64,000 nt of DNA, from positions 592,780 to 656,779 of the forward strand of contig NZ_AQXZ01000017.1 in the NCBI RefSeq assembly GCF_000380645.1. Reading direction: 5' to 3'. Origin of the DNA: Smaragdicoccus niigatensis DSM 44881 = NBRC 103563 (lineage in GTDB: Bacteria; Actinomycetota; Actinomycetes; Mycobacteriales; Mycobacteriaceae). This document shows positions 18,155 to 26,824 of this stretch, piece after piece. The translations under genes were made by a program, and so were the position numbers. Position 1 is the stretch's first letter; the number at the start of each line of letters is the position of its first letter. A model generated the notes under the pieces. It searched no databases. It was not told where the DNA came from and saw nothing but the letters and a program-made list of their open reading frames with translations.

Positions 18155-18738
18155 TGGTGGTTGCCACCACCGTTGTCGATCAACGGTGCCAGGTAATCCT
18201 CGGCGAAGCGACGCGCCTGACCATCGCTGGCGACGTCGATTCCGCCGTTCGGAAAAGCGATGAAAGAGATCGCGATTCGGAGCAGTAGTTCGGAGACTTC
18301 GCGTAGGCGTTCGTCGCTCAATGTCGCGCCGGCTTGGCGAAGTGTGCTTGCCACCTTTGCTGAAATATCGACGATGGCGGTTCCCTCTGCCACGGCGTTC
18401 ATGCGCACCATCAGGTCCGGCTCGCTTTCGAGAATCGAAACGAAGAGTGGGACTTGGCGAACGAGACTGATTCCCGCAACGAACGCCTGAATAATCGCCT
18501 CGCCCGGTCCGAGGCCCGTCACGGTCGCTTGGAGGGCCCCGAAGAACTGGTCGACGTACCGCATGACCAACTGATTCAGAATGTCGTCTTTGCCGGTGAA
18601 ATGGCGATAGAAGGTGCTGCGACTGACGCCGGCCCGCTTTGCGATGTCGTCAACGTTCGCACGGCGAATTCCATAACGCTCAAACTCGACCAGCGCGGCT
18701 GCAAAGAGCGGGTCGTCATCGCGGACTTCTGGTTTCAC
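18151..18738 (-). CDS. TetR/AcrR family transcriptional regulator
   Basis: A 195-residue TetR protein: HTH EFERYGIRRANVDDIAKRAG, then VSRSTFYRHFTGKDDIL. The GTG start at 18738 has GAGGG upstream; the frame is open further but is Arg-rich and not TetR-like there. It is divergent from the MpaB-like gene at 18896, and the gap contains several TGTCC-type half-sites and a CRP-like site. The 3' end overlaps the HxlR stop by 3 bp, convergently. Confidence 0.85.
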   Translation of the reverse strand: MKPEVRDDDPLFAAALVEFERYGIRRANVDDIAKRAGVSRSTFYRHFTGKDDILNQLVMRYVDQFFGALQATVTGLGPGEAIIQAFVAGISLVRQVPLFVSILESEPDLMVRMNAVAEGTAIVDISAKVASTLRQAGATLSDERLREVSELLLRIAISFIAFPNGGIDVASDGQARRFAEDYLAPLIDNGGGNHH

Positions 18739-18797
18739 GTGAGGAACCCTCGCTCTCCGTCGGGACCGGTTTCCCGTGCGGTACTTATGTACAACAT

Positions 18798-18867
18798 TGT
18801 CCCATGGTCCTTCGCGGGGAGTGACGCACGTTACGGCACAATGGGACACTTCTGCGCTAATGTCTCA
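18798..18867. promoter_or_regulatory. TGTCCCA-type half-site cluster upstream of MpaB-like gene
   Basis: Three related half-sites: TGTCCCAT (18798-18805), its exact complement ATGGGACA (18841-18848), and TGTCTCA (18861-18867). The last two form an inverted pair with a 12-nt spacer. A comparable pair, GGACA-n14-TGTCC, lies in front of the P450 at 41205-41236, also beside a TetR gene. Inferred to be TetR operators. Confidence 0.5.
18820..18835. promoter_or_regulatory. CRP/GlxR-like site
   Basis: AGTGACGCACGTTACG fits the actinobacterial cAMP-receptor pattern GTGA-n6-TCAC with one mismatch (TTAC). It lies 60 nt before the MpaB-like start at 18896. It matches the site at 52661-52676 in 12 of 14 core positions. 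Confidence 0.4.
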
Positions 18868-18895
18868 CGACACGAGATGGAAGTGGTGAGCATGC

Positions 18896-19861
18896 ATGGC
18901 GCAGACAGAACGAGTCGACACAATCGGCCACGCGCACTTTGACGAGAGGATTCGCGAGGCCGAACCCATGCTGGTCGGGTTGGGTGCAGCCGAGCCGTCG
19001 TCGACGACACTGCTGGGACCCGACAGTTTGACCTGGAAGTATTTCGGCGACCTGCGTGTTCAGTTCTTTGGATTTCAGCGGTTGGCGGGGACTGAGAACT
19101 CCATCGAGCAGCTGGGCCAGGGCGTTCTCGACCACTCCATGGCTTTCACCGACCCCCTCGGCCGGGGTCGGCGGTCAGCACCCCCGATCAACAAAGCTTT
19201 GTATGCCGAAGATGCCGAGCAGTGGGGCCGGACTGTTCGTGACTTCCATAAGTCGATCAAGGGCACGATTTCCGACGGCTCGCGCTACCACGCGCTCAAC
19301 CCAGAGTTGTACTACTGGGCCCATGCGACGTTCGTCGATGAGGTCATCACCATGACCGATACCTTCATCAGGCGGTTGAGTCACGAGGAGAAGTCTCAGA
19401 TCTTCGAGGAGAGCAAGGTCTGGTACTCCCGGTATGGCGTGAGTTCGCGGAGTCAGCCGCAGAACTACGACGAGTTCGTCGAGTACTGGAACGACATGCT
19501 CACTCGGTTCGTCCCGCACAAGACGATCCTCTTTGCGACCGGCTATATCCGGAAGGGCGTCCCAGGTCCAAGGGGGATCCCCCGGCCGGTATGGAATGTG
19601 GTTGCGGCACCGTTGAATTTATTCATCCGCAATGTCATCGTCGGCACGCTGCCGGACGAGATGAAGGCCGCTTGCGAGCTGCCGTGGTCCGAGGCGCAGG
19701 AGCGACGTTTCCAAACCTTCGCCGCGATGATGCGTGGCCTCAATCCGATCCTCAACCGGCTTCCGCTGAGCATTCTGTACGTGCCCTGGGCGCGCGAGGC
19801 CTTCGAGCGTGAAGGTGTCGATCCGCGGAAAGCAAATAACCAAAGTCCCGGTAGTCGCTAA
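18896..19861 (+). CDS. DUF2236 / MpaB-like oxygenase family protein
   Basis: A 321-residue DUF2236 protein, second paralogue in the window. The N-terminal LLGPDSLTWKYFGDLR, then DHSMAFTDP, the central YYWAHATFVDEVITMTDTF and the C-terminal RGLNPILNRLPLSILYVPWAREAF match the family layout. A GGTGAG site precedes ATG 18896. It is followed 38 nt later by an ACAD and a lipase-like hydrolase, so it probably belongs to a three-gene catabolic operon. The reaction is unknown. Confidence 0.75.
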   Translation: MAQTERVDTIGHAHFDERIREAEPMLVGLGAAEPSSTTLLGPDSLTWKYFGDLRVQFFGFQRLAGTENSIEQLGQGVLDHSMAFTDPLGRGRRSAPPINKALYAEDAEQWGRTVRDFHKSIKGTISDGSRYHALNPELYYWAHATFVDEVITMTDTFIRRLSHEEKSQIFEESKVWYSRYGVSSRSQPQNYDEFVEYWNDMLTRFVPHKTILFATGYIRKGVPGPRGIPRPVWNVVAAPLNLFIRNVIVGTLPDEMKAACELPWSEAQERRFQTFAAMMRGLNPILNRLPLSILYVPWAREAFEREGVDPRKANNQSPGSR

Positions 19862-19899
19862 GGCGCGTCTGAGCTTCACTTTTAGAAAGGCAATCCCTG

Positions 19900-21060
19900 G
19901 TGAACGCACTCTTCCCCGACTACCGGTCCACCTGGGAAACCGAGGAACACGGACTGCTGCGCGAACATGCGTCGACGTTCTTCCGCAAAGAAGCCACACC
20001 CCATCAGGAACGGTGGGCTGAGCAGCACGAAGTCGACCGCGACTTCTGGAACAAGGCCGGCGCCGCCGGACTCCTGTGCACCGACATCCCCGAGGAGTTC
20101 GGCGGGGGCGGCGGGGACTTCGGGCACGAGGCAACCGTGTGGCAGGAGATTGCCTACGCCCACGACACGGCGATTGCCTTCAGCGTGCATTCGACGATCT
20201 GCGCCCATTACATCCAGGCGTTCGCCACCGACGAGCAGAAGCGCACCTGGCTGCCCAAGCTCGCGTCCGGTGAGTTGGTTGCGGCGATCGCCATGACCGA
20301 ACCCGGCACTGGCTCGGACCTGCAGGCCGTGCGCACAACAGCCCTTCGCGACGGTGCCCACTACGTCGTCAACGGTTCAAAGACATTCATCACCAACGGA
20401 TCGCACTGCGACCTGGTGATCGTCGTCGCCAAAACCGACCCCTCCCTCGGGTCGAAGGGAATCTCGCTGCTCGTCGCCGAGACGAAGGATCTTCCCGGAT
20501 TCGAACGCGGTCGCGTGCTGCACAAGATCGGCGCGAACGGCATGGACACCCGCGAGCTGTCCTTCACCGACATGCGCGTGCCTGCGGCGAACCTGCTCGG
20601 CGGGGTCGAGGGCCAGGGCTTCTACCAGCTGATGAAGCAACTCCCACGGGAACGGTTGATCATCGGAGTCGGCGGCCTCGCGATGGCCGAAGCCGCGTTG
20701 CTCGAAACCATTGCCTACGTCAAAGACCGCCGGGCGTTCGGCAAGCCGATCCTGGAGTTCCAGAACACGAAGTTCGTTCTCGCCGAATGCAAAACCGAGC
20801 TCCTCGCGGGCCGCACGCTCATGGACTACTGCATCCAGCGCTGCATCGACGGCACGCTCGACGCCGCGACCGCGTCCATGGCCAAGCTGTGGGGCACGGA
20901 CAAGCAGGTCGAGATTATCGACCGCTGCCTGCAACTCTTCGGCGGATACGGCTTCGTCATGGAATACCCGATCGCGCAGATGTACGCCGCCGCCCGAGTG
21001 CAGAAGATCTACGGCGGCACTAACGAAATCATGAAAGAACTTATTGGAAGGACCCTCTAA
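19900..21060 (+). CDS. Acyl-CoA dehydrogenase
   Basis: A 386-residue classical ACAD starting at GTG 19900 (GAAAGG upstream). Motifs are PEEFGGGGGDFGHE, AMTEPGTGSDLQAV, NGSKTFITNGSH, RRAFGKPILEFQNT, QLFGGYGFVMEYPIAQMY and IYGGTNEIMKELIGRTL, with the catalytic-end GGTNEI in the standard place. It is similar in architecture to long-chain or isovaleryl-type enzymes. It lies between the MpaB-like gene and the hydrolase and overlaps the latter by TAATG. Confidence 0.93.
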   Translation: MNALFPDYRSTWETEEHGLLREHASTFFRKEATPHQERWAEQHEVDRDFWNKAGAAGLLCTDIPEEFGGGGGDFGHEATVWQEIAYAHDTAIAFSVHSTICAHYIQAFATDEQKRTWLPKLASGELVAAIAMTEPGTGSDLQAVRTTALRDGAHYVVNGSKTFITNGSHCDLVIVVAKTDPSLGSKGISLLVAETKDLPGFERGRVLHKIGANGMDTRELSFTDMRVPAANLLGGVEGQGFYQLMKQLPRERLIIGVGGLAMAEAALLETIAYVKDRRAFGKPILEFQNTKFVLAECKTELLAGRTLMDYCIQRCIDGTLDAATASMAKLWGTDKQVEIIDRCLQLFGGYGFVMEYPIAQMYAAARVQKIYGGTNEIMKELIGRTL

Positions 21061-21893
21061 TGACAACCCACATCGACGACGGATTCACCGGGGCGTCCGG
21101 AGACCACATCCATTGGCAAGCTTGGATTCCGGAAAATCCACCAATCGGCGTCGTCGTGTTTTCCCACGGCGTGGGCGAGCACGGCGGGCGCTACGACTGG
21201 GTCGCGCAGCAGCTCGCGAGCCACGGCTACGCGTCCTACGCAATCGACCATCAGGGCCACGGAAAGTCCGGCGGAAAACGCTGCAACATCGACAGCATGG
21301 ACGGTGTCGTCGCCGATCTGCACACTCTCATCGGTATCGCCGGCGACAAGAACCACGGTCTTCCGGTATACCTGCTGGGCCACAGCATGGGCGCCCTGAT
21401 CTCGATGCAATACATGTCGGGTTCACCGGCCGCGTTGCGTGGACTGATTCTCTCGGGTGCAGCGGTCGAGATCACCGTTGGCTCAGCCCTTGAGCGGCTA
21501 GCAGCGTCGATTTTGTCGCGCCTTGCACCCAACCTTGGGGTCGTGGCTATCGAACCGTCACAGGTCAGCCGCGATCCAGCAGTCGTTCACGACTATGCGA
21601 ACGACCCGCTGAACCATCACGGCCAAGTCCCAGCGCGAACCGGCGCCGAGATCTTGAAGACAGCAGAGAACCTCGAGTCCCGGTTGCCCCGGATCGAGTT
21701 GCCGCTGCTGATCCTGCAGGGCACTGGCGACCAGATCGTTTCGCCGTCGAGTGGCCAGATCCTCGCCGACACCGTCTCGTCGACGGATCTGACATTCAAG
21801 GCCTACGACGGGCTCTACCACGAGGTTCTCAACGAACCCGAGAAAGAGACCGTCATGAGGGACGTCATCGAGTGGCTCAAGGTCCGCCCTTGA
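21060..21893 (+). CDS. Alpha/beta hydrolase, monoacylglycerol lipase-like
   Basis: A 277-residue serine hydrolase. The N-terminal FSHGVGEHGGRYDWVAQQL is the hallmark of monoacylglycerol lipases, then DHQGHGKSGG. The nucleophile elbow is LLGHSMGALIS, the acid is in LILQGTGDQIVSPSS and the His in DGLYHEVLNEPE. No signal peptide is seen, so it is cytosolic or peripheral. Predicted to release fatty acid from a monoglyceride or similar ester, supplying the ACAD immediately upstream. It ends at a hairpin shared with the convergent operon. Confidence 0.9.
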   Translation: MTTHIDDGFTGASGDHIHWQAWIPENPPIGVVVFSHGVGEHGGRYDWVAQQLASHGYASYAIDHQGHGKSGGKRCNIDSMDGVVADLHTLIGIAGDKNHGLPVYLLGHSMGALISMQYMSGSPAALRGLILSGAAVEITVGSALERLAASILSRLAPNLGVVAIEPSQVSRDPAVVHDYANDPLNHHGQVPARTGAEILKTAENLESRLPRIELPLLILQGTGDQIVSPSSGQILADTVSSTDLTFKAYDGLYHEVLNEPEKETVMRDVIEWLKVRP

Positions 21894-21984
21894 GCCATGT
21901 CGAATCGGCTGAGCATGTCGGTGTGCCCGGCTGAACGATGAGTTGCTCGTCGCGGTTTTCAATCACGTGATGAGGGACCTGGTG

Positions 21985-22004
21985 GCCGCCGCTATTCCGG
22001 CGGC
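21985..22004. terminator. Stem-loop between convergent operons
   Basis: GCCGCCG, a 6-nt loop (CTATTC), then CGGCGGC: a 7-bp perfect stem. It is placed in the 162-bp gap between the ends of the rightward hydrolase gene and the leftward SDR gene. It probably serves both directions. Confidence 0.55.
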
Positions 22005-22055
22005 ATCGGGGCACCACAGATCGTGTTCACCATGGTTTGCCGTTCAGGAGAGTGC

Positions 22056-22781
22056 TCACGCGCGCCAGAGCTGATTGCCCGCGCGCGAGAGGACGATGTT
22101 GGGCACGACGGCGTTGGCGGACAGGTGGGTGATCGCCATCGCGAGCTCGGCGACGTCGTCGACGGTGAGCATCGCTGACGGGTCGAGTTCGGATTGTTTC
22201 CAGGCGGATAGGTCGGTGTCGACGTAGCCGGGGGAGATGGCGGTTGCGGCGACACCGCGGGCGGATTCTTCGAGGGAGACGGTTTCGCACAGGGAGATGA
22301 GCGCGGCCTTGCTGGCGCCGTAGGCGGCGAGGTTGGCTTCGCCGGCGACGCCGGTGATCGATGACAGGACGATGATTTTCGCGCCGCTTTTCGGGTTGGC
22401 TGCCGCGGCGGCCCGCAGCATCGGAAGGGTCTCCTGGATGAGCACGATTGGTGCACGCAGGTTGACGTCGAGGGTGCGTTCGTAGGTGCGCATAGGCATG
22501 TCGGCGATGGGTCCGGCGGTGCCGACGCCGGCGCTGATCACGAGTACGTCGAGCCGGCCGAACCGTTCTCGGTGCGATGCGGCGAGCGCGCGGACGTCCT
22601 CCTCGCGTTTCATGTCAGCCACGACCGTGTGGACTTCGGTGTTCAAACGAGCAGCCGTGTTATCGAGGTCGTCCTGACTACGTGCCGCGAGGGTGAGTAC
22701 GTAACCCTCGTCGGCGAGGCGGGCCGCGATCGCGGCGCCGATTCCTTTGGACCCGCCGGTGATCAACGCGGTGGCGGTCAC
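22056..22781 (-). CDS. SDR family oxidoreductase
   Basis: A 241-residue classical SDR: ITGGSKGIGAAIAARLADEG, VISAGVGTAG in place of NNAG, Ser in VLSSITG, and YGASKAAL (Tyr/Lys). The GTG start at 22781 overlaps the ACAD stop (GTGA). The frame is open for another 400 bp upstream, but that part is Arg-rich and antiparallel to real coding, so it is excluded. It is the last gene of the long leftward run from 34311. It probably acts on a hydroxyacyl-CoA or alcohol; the substrate is unknown. Confidence 0.88.
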   Translation of the reverse strand: MTATALITGGSKGIGAAIAARLADEGYVLTLAARSQDDLDNTAARLNTEVHTVVADMKREEDVRALAASHRERFGRLDVLVISAGVGTAGPIADMPMRTYERTLDVNLRAPIVLIQETLPMLRAAAAANPKSGAKIIVLSSITGVAGEANLAAYGASKAALISLCETVSLEESARGVAATAISPGYVDTDLSAWKQSELDPSAMLTVDDVAELAMAITHLSANAVVPNIVLSRAGNQLWRA

Positions 22782-23971
22782 GAGGTCCGCTGCCTTTCCC
22801 GGATGACGCGTTTGGCGATGGCCCAGCGATGTGTTTCGGAGGGTCCGTCGTAGATGCGGAACGGGCGGACCTCGCGGTAGATCAGGGCAAGGGGTGCGTC
22901 GCCGGAGACACCGAGTGCGCCGCAGACCTGCAGTGATCGGTCGACGATCCGGTTGACCGCTTCGGCGACGAAGGTCTTCGCGATCGAGGTGATCTGCGCA
23001 CTCGGTGCCCCGGTGTCGAGGTCCCAGCAGGCCTTGAGAATCAAGGCGCGGCTGGCTTCGATGTCGATCTCGTTGTCGGCGATCATCTGCTGGACCATGC
23101 CAAGCTCGCCAAGCCGGCCGCCGAAGGCCTTGCGGGTGGCGGCTCGTTCGATGGCGATGTCGGCGGCGCGGCGGGCGGCGCCGAGCCAGCGCATGCAATG
23201 CGTCATGCGGGCCGGGCCGAGGCGGACCTGAGCGTATTCGAAGCCCTTGTCGACCTCACCGAGGACGGCGTCGTCGCCGACTTCGAGGTTGTTGAACAAC
23301 AGTTCGGAGTGTCCGCCGAACATGCTGATGTCGAGGGTGTCGATGTCGCGGACGTGCTTGAAGCCGGGGGTGTCGGTGTCGACGAGGAACATCGTCGCCC
23401 CGCCCCGGCTACCTGGCTCGCCGCTGGTGCGGGCCATGACGATCGCGAAACCAGCGCCGTTCGCGCCGGTGATAAACCATTTACTGCCGTTGATGAGCCA
23501 ACCCGCGGAGGTCTTGGTCGCGGCGGTGCTCAAGGCTGAGGGGTCGGCCCCGGCACCGGGCGAGGGCTCGGTCATGGCGAAGCATGAGCGGGTGTCGCCC
23601 GCTGCGAGTGGCGCGAGGAACTTCTGCTTCTGCTGCTCGGTCGCGACGACCTCGAGCAGATGCATGTTCCCTTCGTCGGGTGCGGCGCAGTTGAGCGCGA
23701 GCGGCCCGAACACCGAGTGCCCGGCGGCTTCGAACACGGGTGCGCGGTCGCGCATATTGAGTCCGAGTCCGCCGAACTCAGCGGAGACGTGGGGTGCGAA
23801 CACCCCGGCGTCCTTGGCTGCGGTCTGCAACGCGCGGCGCACCGAATCGGGCGCATCGTGTCCGGACCCGCGGTGCGCTGTTTCGACCGGCAGGACGATC
23901 TCGTCGACGAGATGGCGGGTGCGTTCGACGAGGTCGGTGACGTTGGGGGAGTGCGACAGTTCGATCGTCAT
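22778..23971 (-). CDS. Acyl-CoA dehydrogenase, ACAD10/11-like branch
   Basis: A 397-residue ACAD. Motifs are FAMTEPSPGAGADPSAL, INGSKWFITGANG, RKAFGGRLGELGMVQQM, QVCGALGVSGDAPLA and YDGPSETHRWAIAKRVI. The DGPSE-H end segment resembles the ACAD at 9277 rather than the EGTxEIQ type. It begins 3 nt after the thiolase and is coupled to the SDR behind it, forming a thiolase-ACAD-SDR beta-oxidation block at the distal end of the lar-containing operon. Confidence 0.9.
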   Translation of the reverse strand: MTIELSHSPNVTDLVERTRHLVDEIVLPVETAHRGSGHDAPDSVRRALQTAAKDAGVFAPHVSAEFGGLGLNMRDRAPVFEAAGHSVFGPLALNCAAPDEGNMHLLEVVATEQQKQKFLAPLAAGDTRSCFAMTEPSPGAGADPSALSTAATKTSAGWLINGSKWFITGANGAGFAIVMARTSGEPGSRGGATMFLVDTDTPGFKHVRDIDTLDISMFGGHSELLFNNLEVGDDAVLGEVDKGFEYAQVRLGPARMTHCMRWLGAARRAADIAIERAATRKAFGGRLGELGMVQQMIADNEIDIEASRALILKACWDLDTGAPSAQITSIAKTFVAEAVNRIVDRSLQVCGALGVSGDAPLALIYREVRPFRIYDGPSETHRWAIAKRVIRERQRTS

Positions 23972-23974
23972 GGG

Positions 23975-25138
23975 TTAGAGCCGTTCGATGATCGTGGCGT
24001 TCGCCAAGCCGCCGGCTTCGCACATGGTTTGCAGGCCGTAGCGGCCGCCGGTCTGCTCGAGGTGGTTGAGCATGGTGGCCAGGATGCGCGTGCCCGATGC
24101 ACCGAGCGGGTGTCCGAGCGCGATCGCTCCACCGCGCGGATTGAGCTTGGCGGGGTCGGCGTTGAGGTCATGCGCCCAGACGAGCGGTACCGGCGCGAAG
24201 GCTTCGTTGACCTCGTAGGCGTCGATGTCGTCGATCGTCAGGCCTACCCGGGCGAGCGCTTTCTGGGTGGCGGGGATGACGGCGGTGAGCATGAGCAGCG
24301 GGTCGCCGCCGGTCACGGCGAACGAGTGAAAACGTGCGCGCGGCTTCAGACCGAGGGCGTTGGCTTTTTCTTCGCTCATGATCAAAGCGGCGGAGGCCCC
24401 GTCGGTCAGGGGCGAGGAGTTACCCGGCGTGATCGACCATTCGATCTCGGGGAAGCGCTCGTGCATGGTGTCGTCGGTGAACGCCGGCTTCAAACCCGCG
24501 AGACCTTCGGCAGTGGTGGTCGCGCGGATCGTCTCGTCAGCTACAAAGTCGCCGACCGGAACGATTTCGTTGTCGAAGCCGCCCGCTGCGGCGCACGAAG
24601 CCGCGAGTTGGTGTGAGCGGGCCGCGAACTCATCGAGGGTGGCCCGGTCGAGTTTCCAACGCCGCGAGATGAGCTCGGCGGCGATGCCTTGGCCGATCAG
24701 CCCACCGGGAAAGCGGTGCTCGATGGGACCACGGTTGGCGTCGTGGCCTTGGGCGTTGGAGAACATGGGGACGCGGCTCATCGACTCGACGCCGCACGCG
24801 ATGGCGATGTCGTACGCGCCGGCCATCACGCCTTGGGCGGCGAAGTGCACGGCCTGCTGGCTTGACCCGCATTGGCGGTCGACCGTGGTGGCGGGAACCG
24901 ATTCGGGGAATCCGGCGGCGAGTACGGCGGTGCGGCTGATGTTGAATGCTTGTTCGCCGCTTTGGGTGACGCAGCCGCCGATGACGTCGTCCACGAGTGC
25001 GGGGTCCAGGTCGTTGCGGGTGATGAGGTCCTGCAGCACCCCCGCGAGCAGCGTGGCCGGGTGAATGCCGGACAGACCTCCACCGGCCTTGCCCTTCCCA
25101 GACGGCGTGCGAACGACATCAACGATCACGGCAGACAT
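23975..25138 (-). CDS. Thiolase (acetyl-CoA acyltransferase, FadA type)
   Basis: A 387-residue degradative thiolase. The nucleophile Cys is in VDRQCGSSQQAVHFAAQG (the QCGS-QQA form shared with FadA5/FadA6-like steroid thiolases). The His is in GHPLGASGTRI and the second Cys in MCEAGGLANATI at the C-terminus; NEAFAPVPL is also present. It cleaves a 3-ketoacyl-CoA to acetyl- or propionyl-CoA. A 51-nt gap separates it from the ferredoxin reductase upstream, the only sizeable gap in the 13-gene run, so an internal promoter there is possible. Confidence 0.92.
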   Translation of the reverse strand: MSAVIVDVVRTPSGKGKAGGGLSGIHPATLLAGVLQDLITRNDLDPALVDDVIGGCVTQSGEQAFNISRTAVLAAGFPESVPATTVDRQCGSSQQAVHFAAQGVMAGAYDIAIACGVESMSRVPMFSNAQGHDANRGPIEHRFPGGLIGQGIAAELISRRWKLDRATLDEFAARSHQLAASCAAAGGFDNEIVPVGDFVADETIRATTTAEGLAGLKPAFTDDTMHERFPEIEWSITPGNSSPLTDGASAALIMSEEKANALGLKPRARFHSFAVTGGDPLLMLTAVIPATQKALARVGLTIDDIDAYEVNEAFAPVPLVWAHDLNADPAKLNPRGGAIALGHPLGASGTRILATMLNHLEQTGGRYGLQTMCEAGGLANATIIERL

Positions 25139-25189
25139 GCTTGGTTTCCCTTCGTGAAGTCGGCTGTCCCCGTCGAAATCTGTTCGCGT

Positions 25190-26824
25190 TCAAACATTGT
25201 CAGTACTTGTACGAGCGACGTTGACCATCTCGTCGACCTTGGTGAACTTGATCCGTCGCCGCCCCTGCGGCTTGCCACGACGTCGCTCGGCTTCGTCGAT
25301 TGCGTGCCATCCAGCCCGGTCAACTCGATCGGGCTGACGCTCGGCCAGCAATTCGTCCAGCGATTTCCGATCATTGACGGGTCGGTCCAACTTCCCGTTG
25401 GCGAAGTCCTGGATCAGGGCTGCGACGGTCTGTTCGGCGTCGGTCTTGTTCGTGCCGATGACCCCGCGCGGCCCGCGCTTGATCCAACCGGACACGTAGA
25501 CCCCGGCGATGGTCTCGCCGTCATGGAGCACGCGACCCTCGTGATTCGGGACGATACCGCGGCGTTCGTCGAAGGGCAGACCACTGATCGGCGCCCCGCG
25601 ATAGCCGATCGACCTGATCACGAGCGATCCTTCGATCGTCTCGGTCTCGCCGGTCGGCTTGGCGCTGAACCCTGCTCCGTCGGCGACAAGTTCGTTCTTG
25701 ACGATCCGGACGCCTTCGACTCGATCGGCGCCGAGCACCTCGACGGGTGAAGCCAAGTAGCGGAACACGATCCGACGATGGTCAGGGCTGGCCGCACGCT
25801 GCGAGTACTCGTAGGCAAGCTGGACCTTGAGCTCGGGTGAAGGCTTCAGCTCATCGTCGATTATCACGTCGACGCCGTCGAGGTAGCCCAACGCGAGGAA
25901 CTCGGGGGAGGTGTAGGCCGCCTGCGCGGGCCCGCGTCGGCCCAGCAGCACGACCTCCCTGACGTTGCTCTGAAGCAGCGCTTCAAGCGCGTGATCAGCG
26001 ATATCAGTGCGCGCTAGTTGGCCGGGGCTCATGGTGAGAATCCGTGCCACATCAATCGCGACGTTGCCGTTGCCGACGATGATCACCCGTTCGCCAGAGA
26101 GATCGAACTTCCGATCGGCGTAATCGGGATGACCGTTGTACCAGGCGACGAACTCAGTCGCGGCCACACTGCCCGGCAGATCTTCGCCGGGAATCCCGAG
26201 CTGGCGATCTGTCGACGCGCCGACCGCATAGATCACCGCATGGTGATGCTCGAGCAGTTCCTCGTGTGAAATATGCTTGCCGACTTCGACATTCAAGTGG
26301 TACTGAAACGCCGCCCGCTTGAACGACGATTCGAACGTTGCCGTCACGCCCTTGGTGCCGGAGTGATCCGGAGCGACGCCGGCTCGCACGAGGCCATACG
26401 GAGTCGGCAGTCGTTCGAGCATCTCGACCTGGGCGTTCGTATGGGTCAGCAGTTCGACCGCCGAATAACACGCGGCCGGACCCGCTCCGACGATCGCGAC
26501 CCGAAGCGGCCCGACCTCGGTGTGAATGCGTGGCGGCGGAGTCGGCTGAGCGACAGATGGCGTCAATGGATTGCGCTCGAAGTAGGCAGCGTTGATGTCC
26601 GTGTAGCGCGCGAGTGAGGCCGTCAGGTCGTGCTCGGTGAAGATCGCGTCGACCGGGCACGCATCGGCGCACGCTCCGCAATCGATGCACGTCTGGGGAT
26701 CGATGTAGAGCATCTCGGTGGTGGAGAAATCCGGGTCCGACGGATTCGGGCGGATGCAGTCGACGGGGCAGGCGGCGATGCAGCTCGCATCGTTGCAGCA
26801 TCGCTGGGTGATGACGTGTGTCAT
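25190..26824 (-). CDS. Ferredoxin fused to NADPH-ferredoxin reductase (FprB-like)
   Basis: A 544-residue fusion. The N-terminal ferredoxin (about residues 1-80) has clusters RCCNDASCIAACPVDC and CIDCGACADACPVDAI, the mycobacterial seven-iron type. The remainder is an adrenodoxin-reductase-like FAD/NADP domain: VAIVGAGPAACYSAVELL, ERLPTPYGLVRAGVAPDH, VIIVGNGNVAIDVARIL, and YVSGWIKRGPRGVIGTNK. It passes NADPH electrons to iron-sulfur partners. Within this operon the natural partner is the 2x[4Fe-4S]/BFD protein at 33080-33730, though that is inferred. Its ATG overlaps the SDR stop. Confidence 0.92.
   Translation of the reverse strand: MTHVITQRCCNDASCIAACPVDCIRPNPSDPDFSTTEMLYIDPQTCIDCGACADACPVDAIFTEHDLTASLARYTDINAAYFERNPLTPSVAQPTPPPRIHTEVGPLRVAIVGAGPAACYSAVELLTHTNAQVEMLERLPTPYGLVRAGVAPDHSGTKGVTATFESSFKRAAFQYHLNVEVGKHISHEELLEHHHAVIYAVGASTDRQLGIPGEDLPGSVAATEFVAWYNGHPDYADRKFDLSGERVIIVGNGNVAIDVARILTMSPGQLARTDIADHALEALLQSNVREVVLLGRRGPAQAAYTSPEFLALGYLDGVDVIIDDELKPSPELKVQLAYEYSQRAASPDHRRIVFRYLASPVEVLGADRVEGVRIVKNELVADGAGFSAKPTGETETIEGSLVIRSIGYRGAPISGLPFDERRGIVPNHEGRVLHDGETIAGVYVSGWIKRGPRGVIGTNKTDAEQTVAALIQDFANGKLDRPVNDRKSLDELLAERQPDRVDRAGWHAIDEAERRRGKPQGRRRIKFTKVDEMVNVARTSTDNV

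Noticed and set aside
21963..21970. TCACGTGA palindrome as a regulatory site
   Set aside because: It lies between convergent gene ends where no promoter is expected; 8-bp palindromes of this kind occur by chance.
22782..23198. N-terminal extension of the SDR gene (frame open to 23198)
   Set aside because: The added residues are Arg/His-rich and lie antiparallel-frame within the ACAD gene; the GTG at 22781 overlapping the ACAD stop gives a normal SDR.
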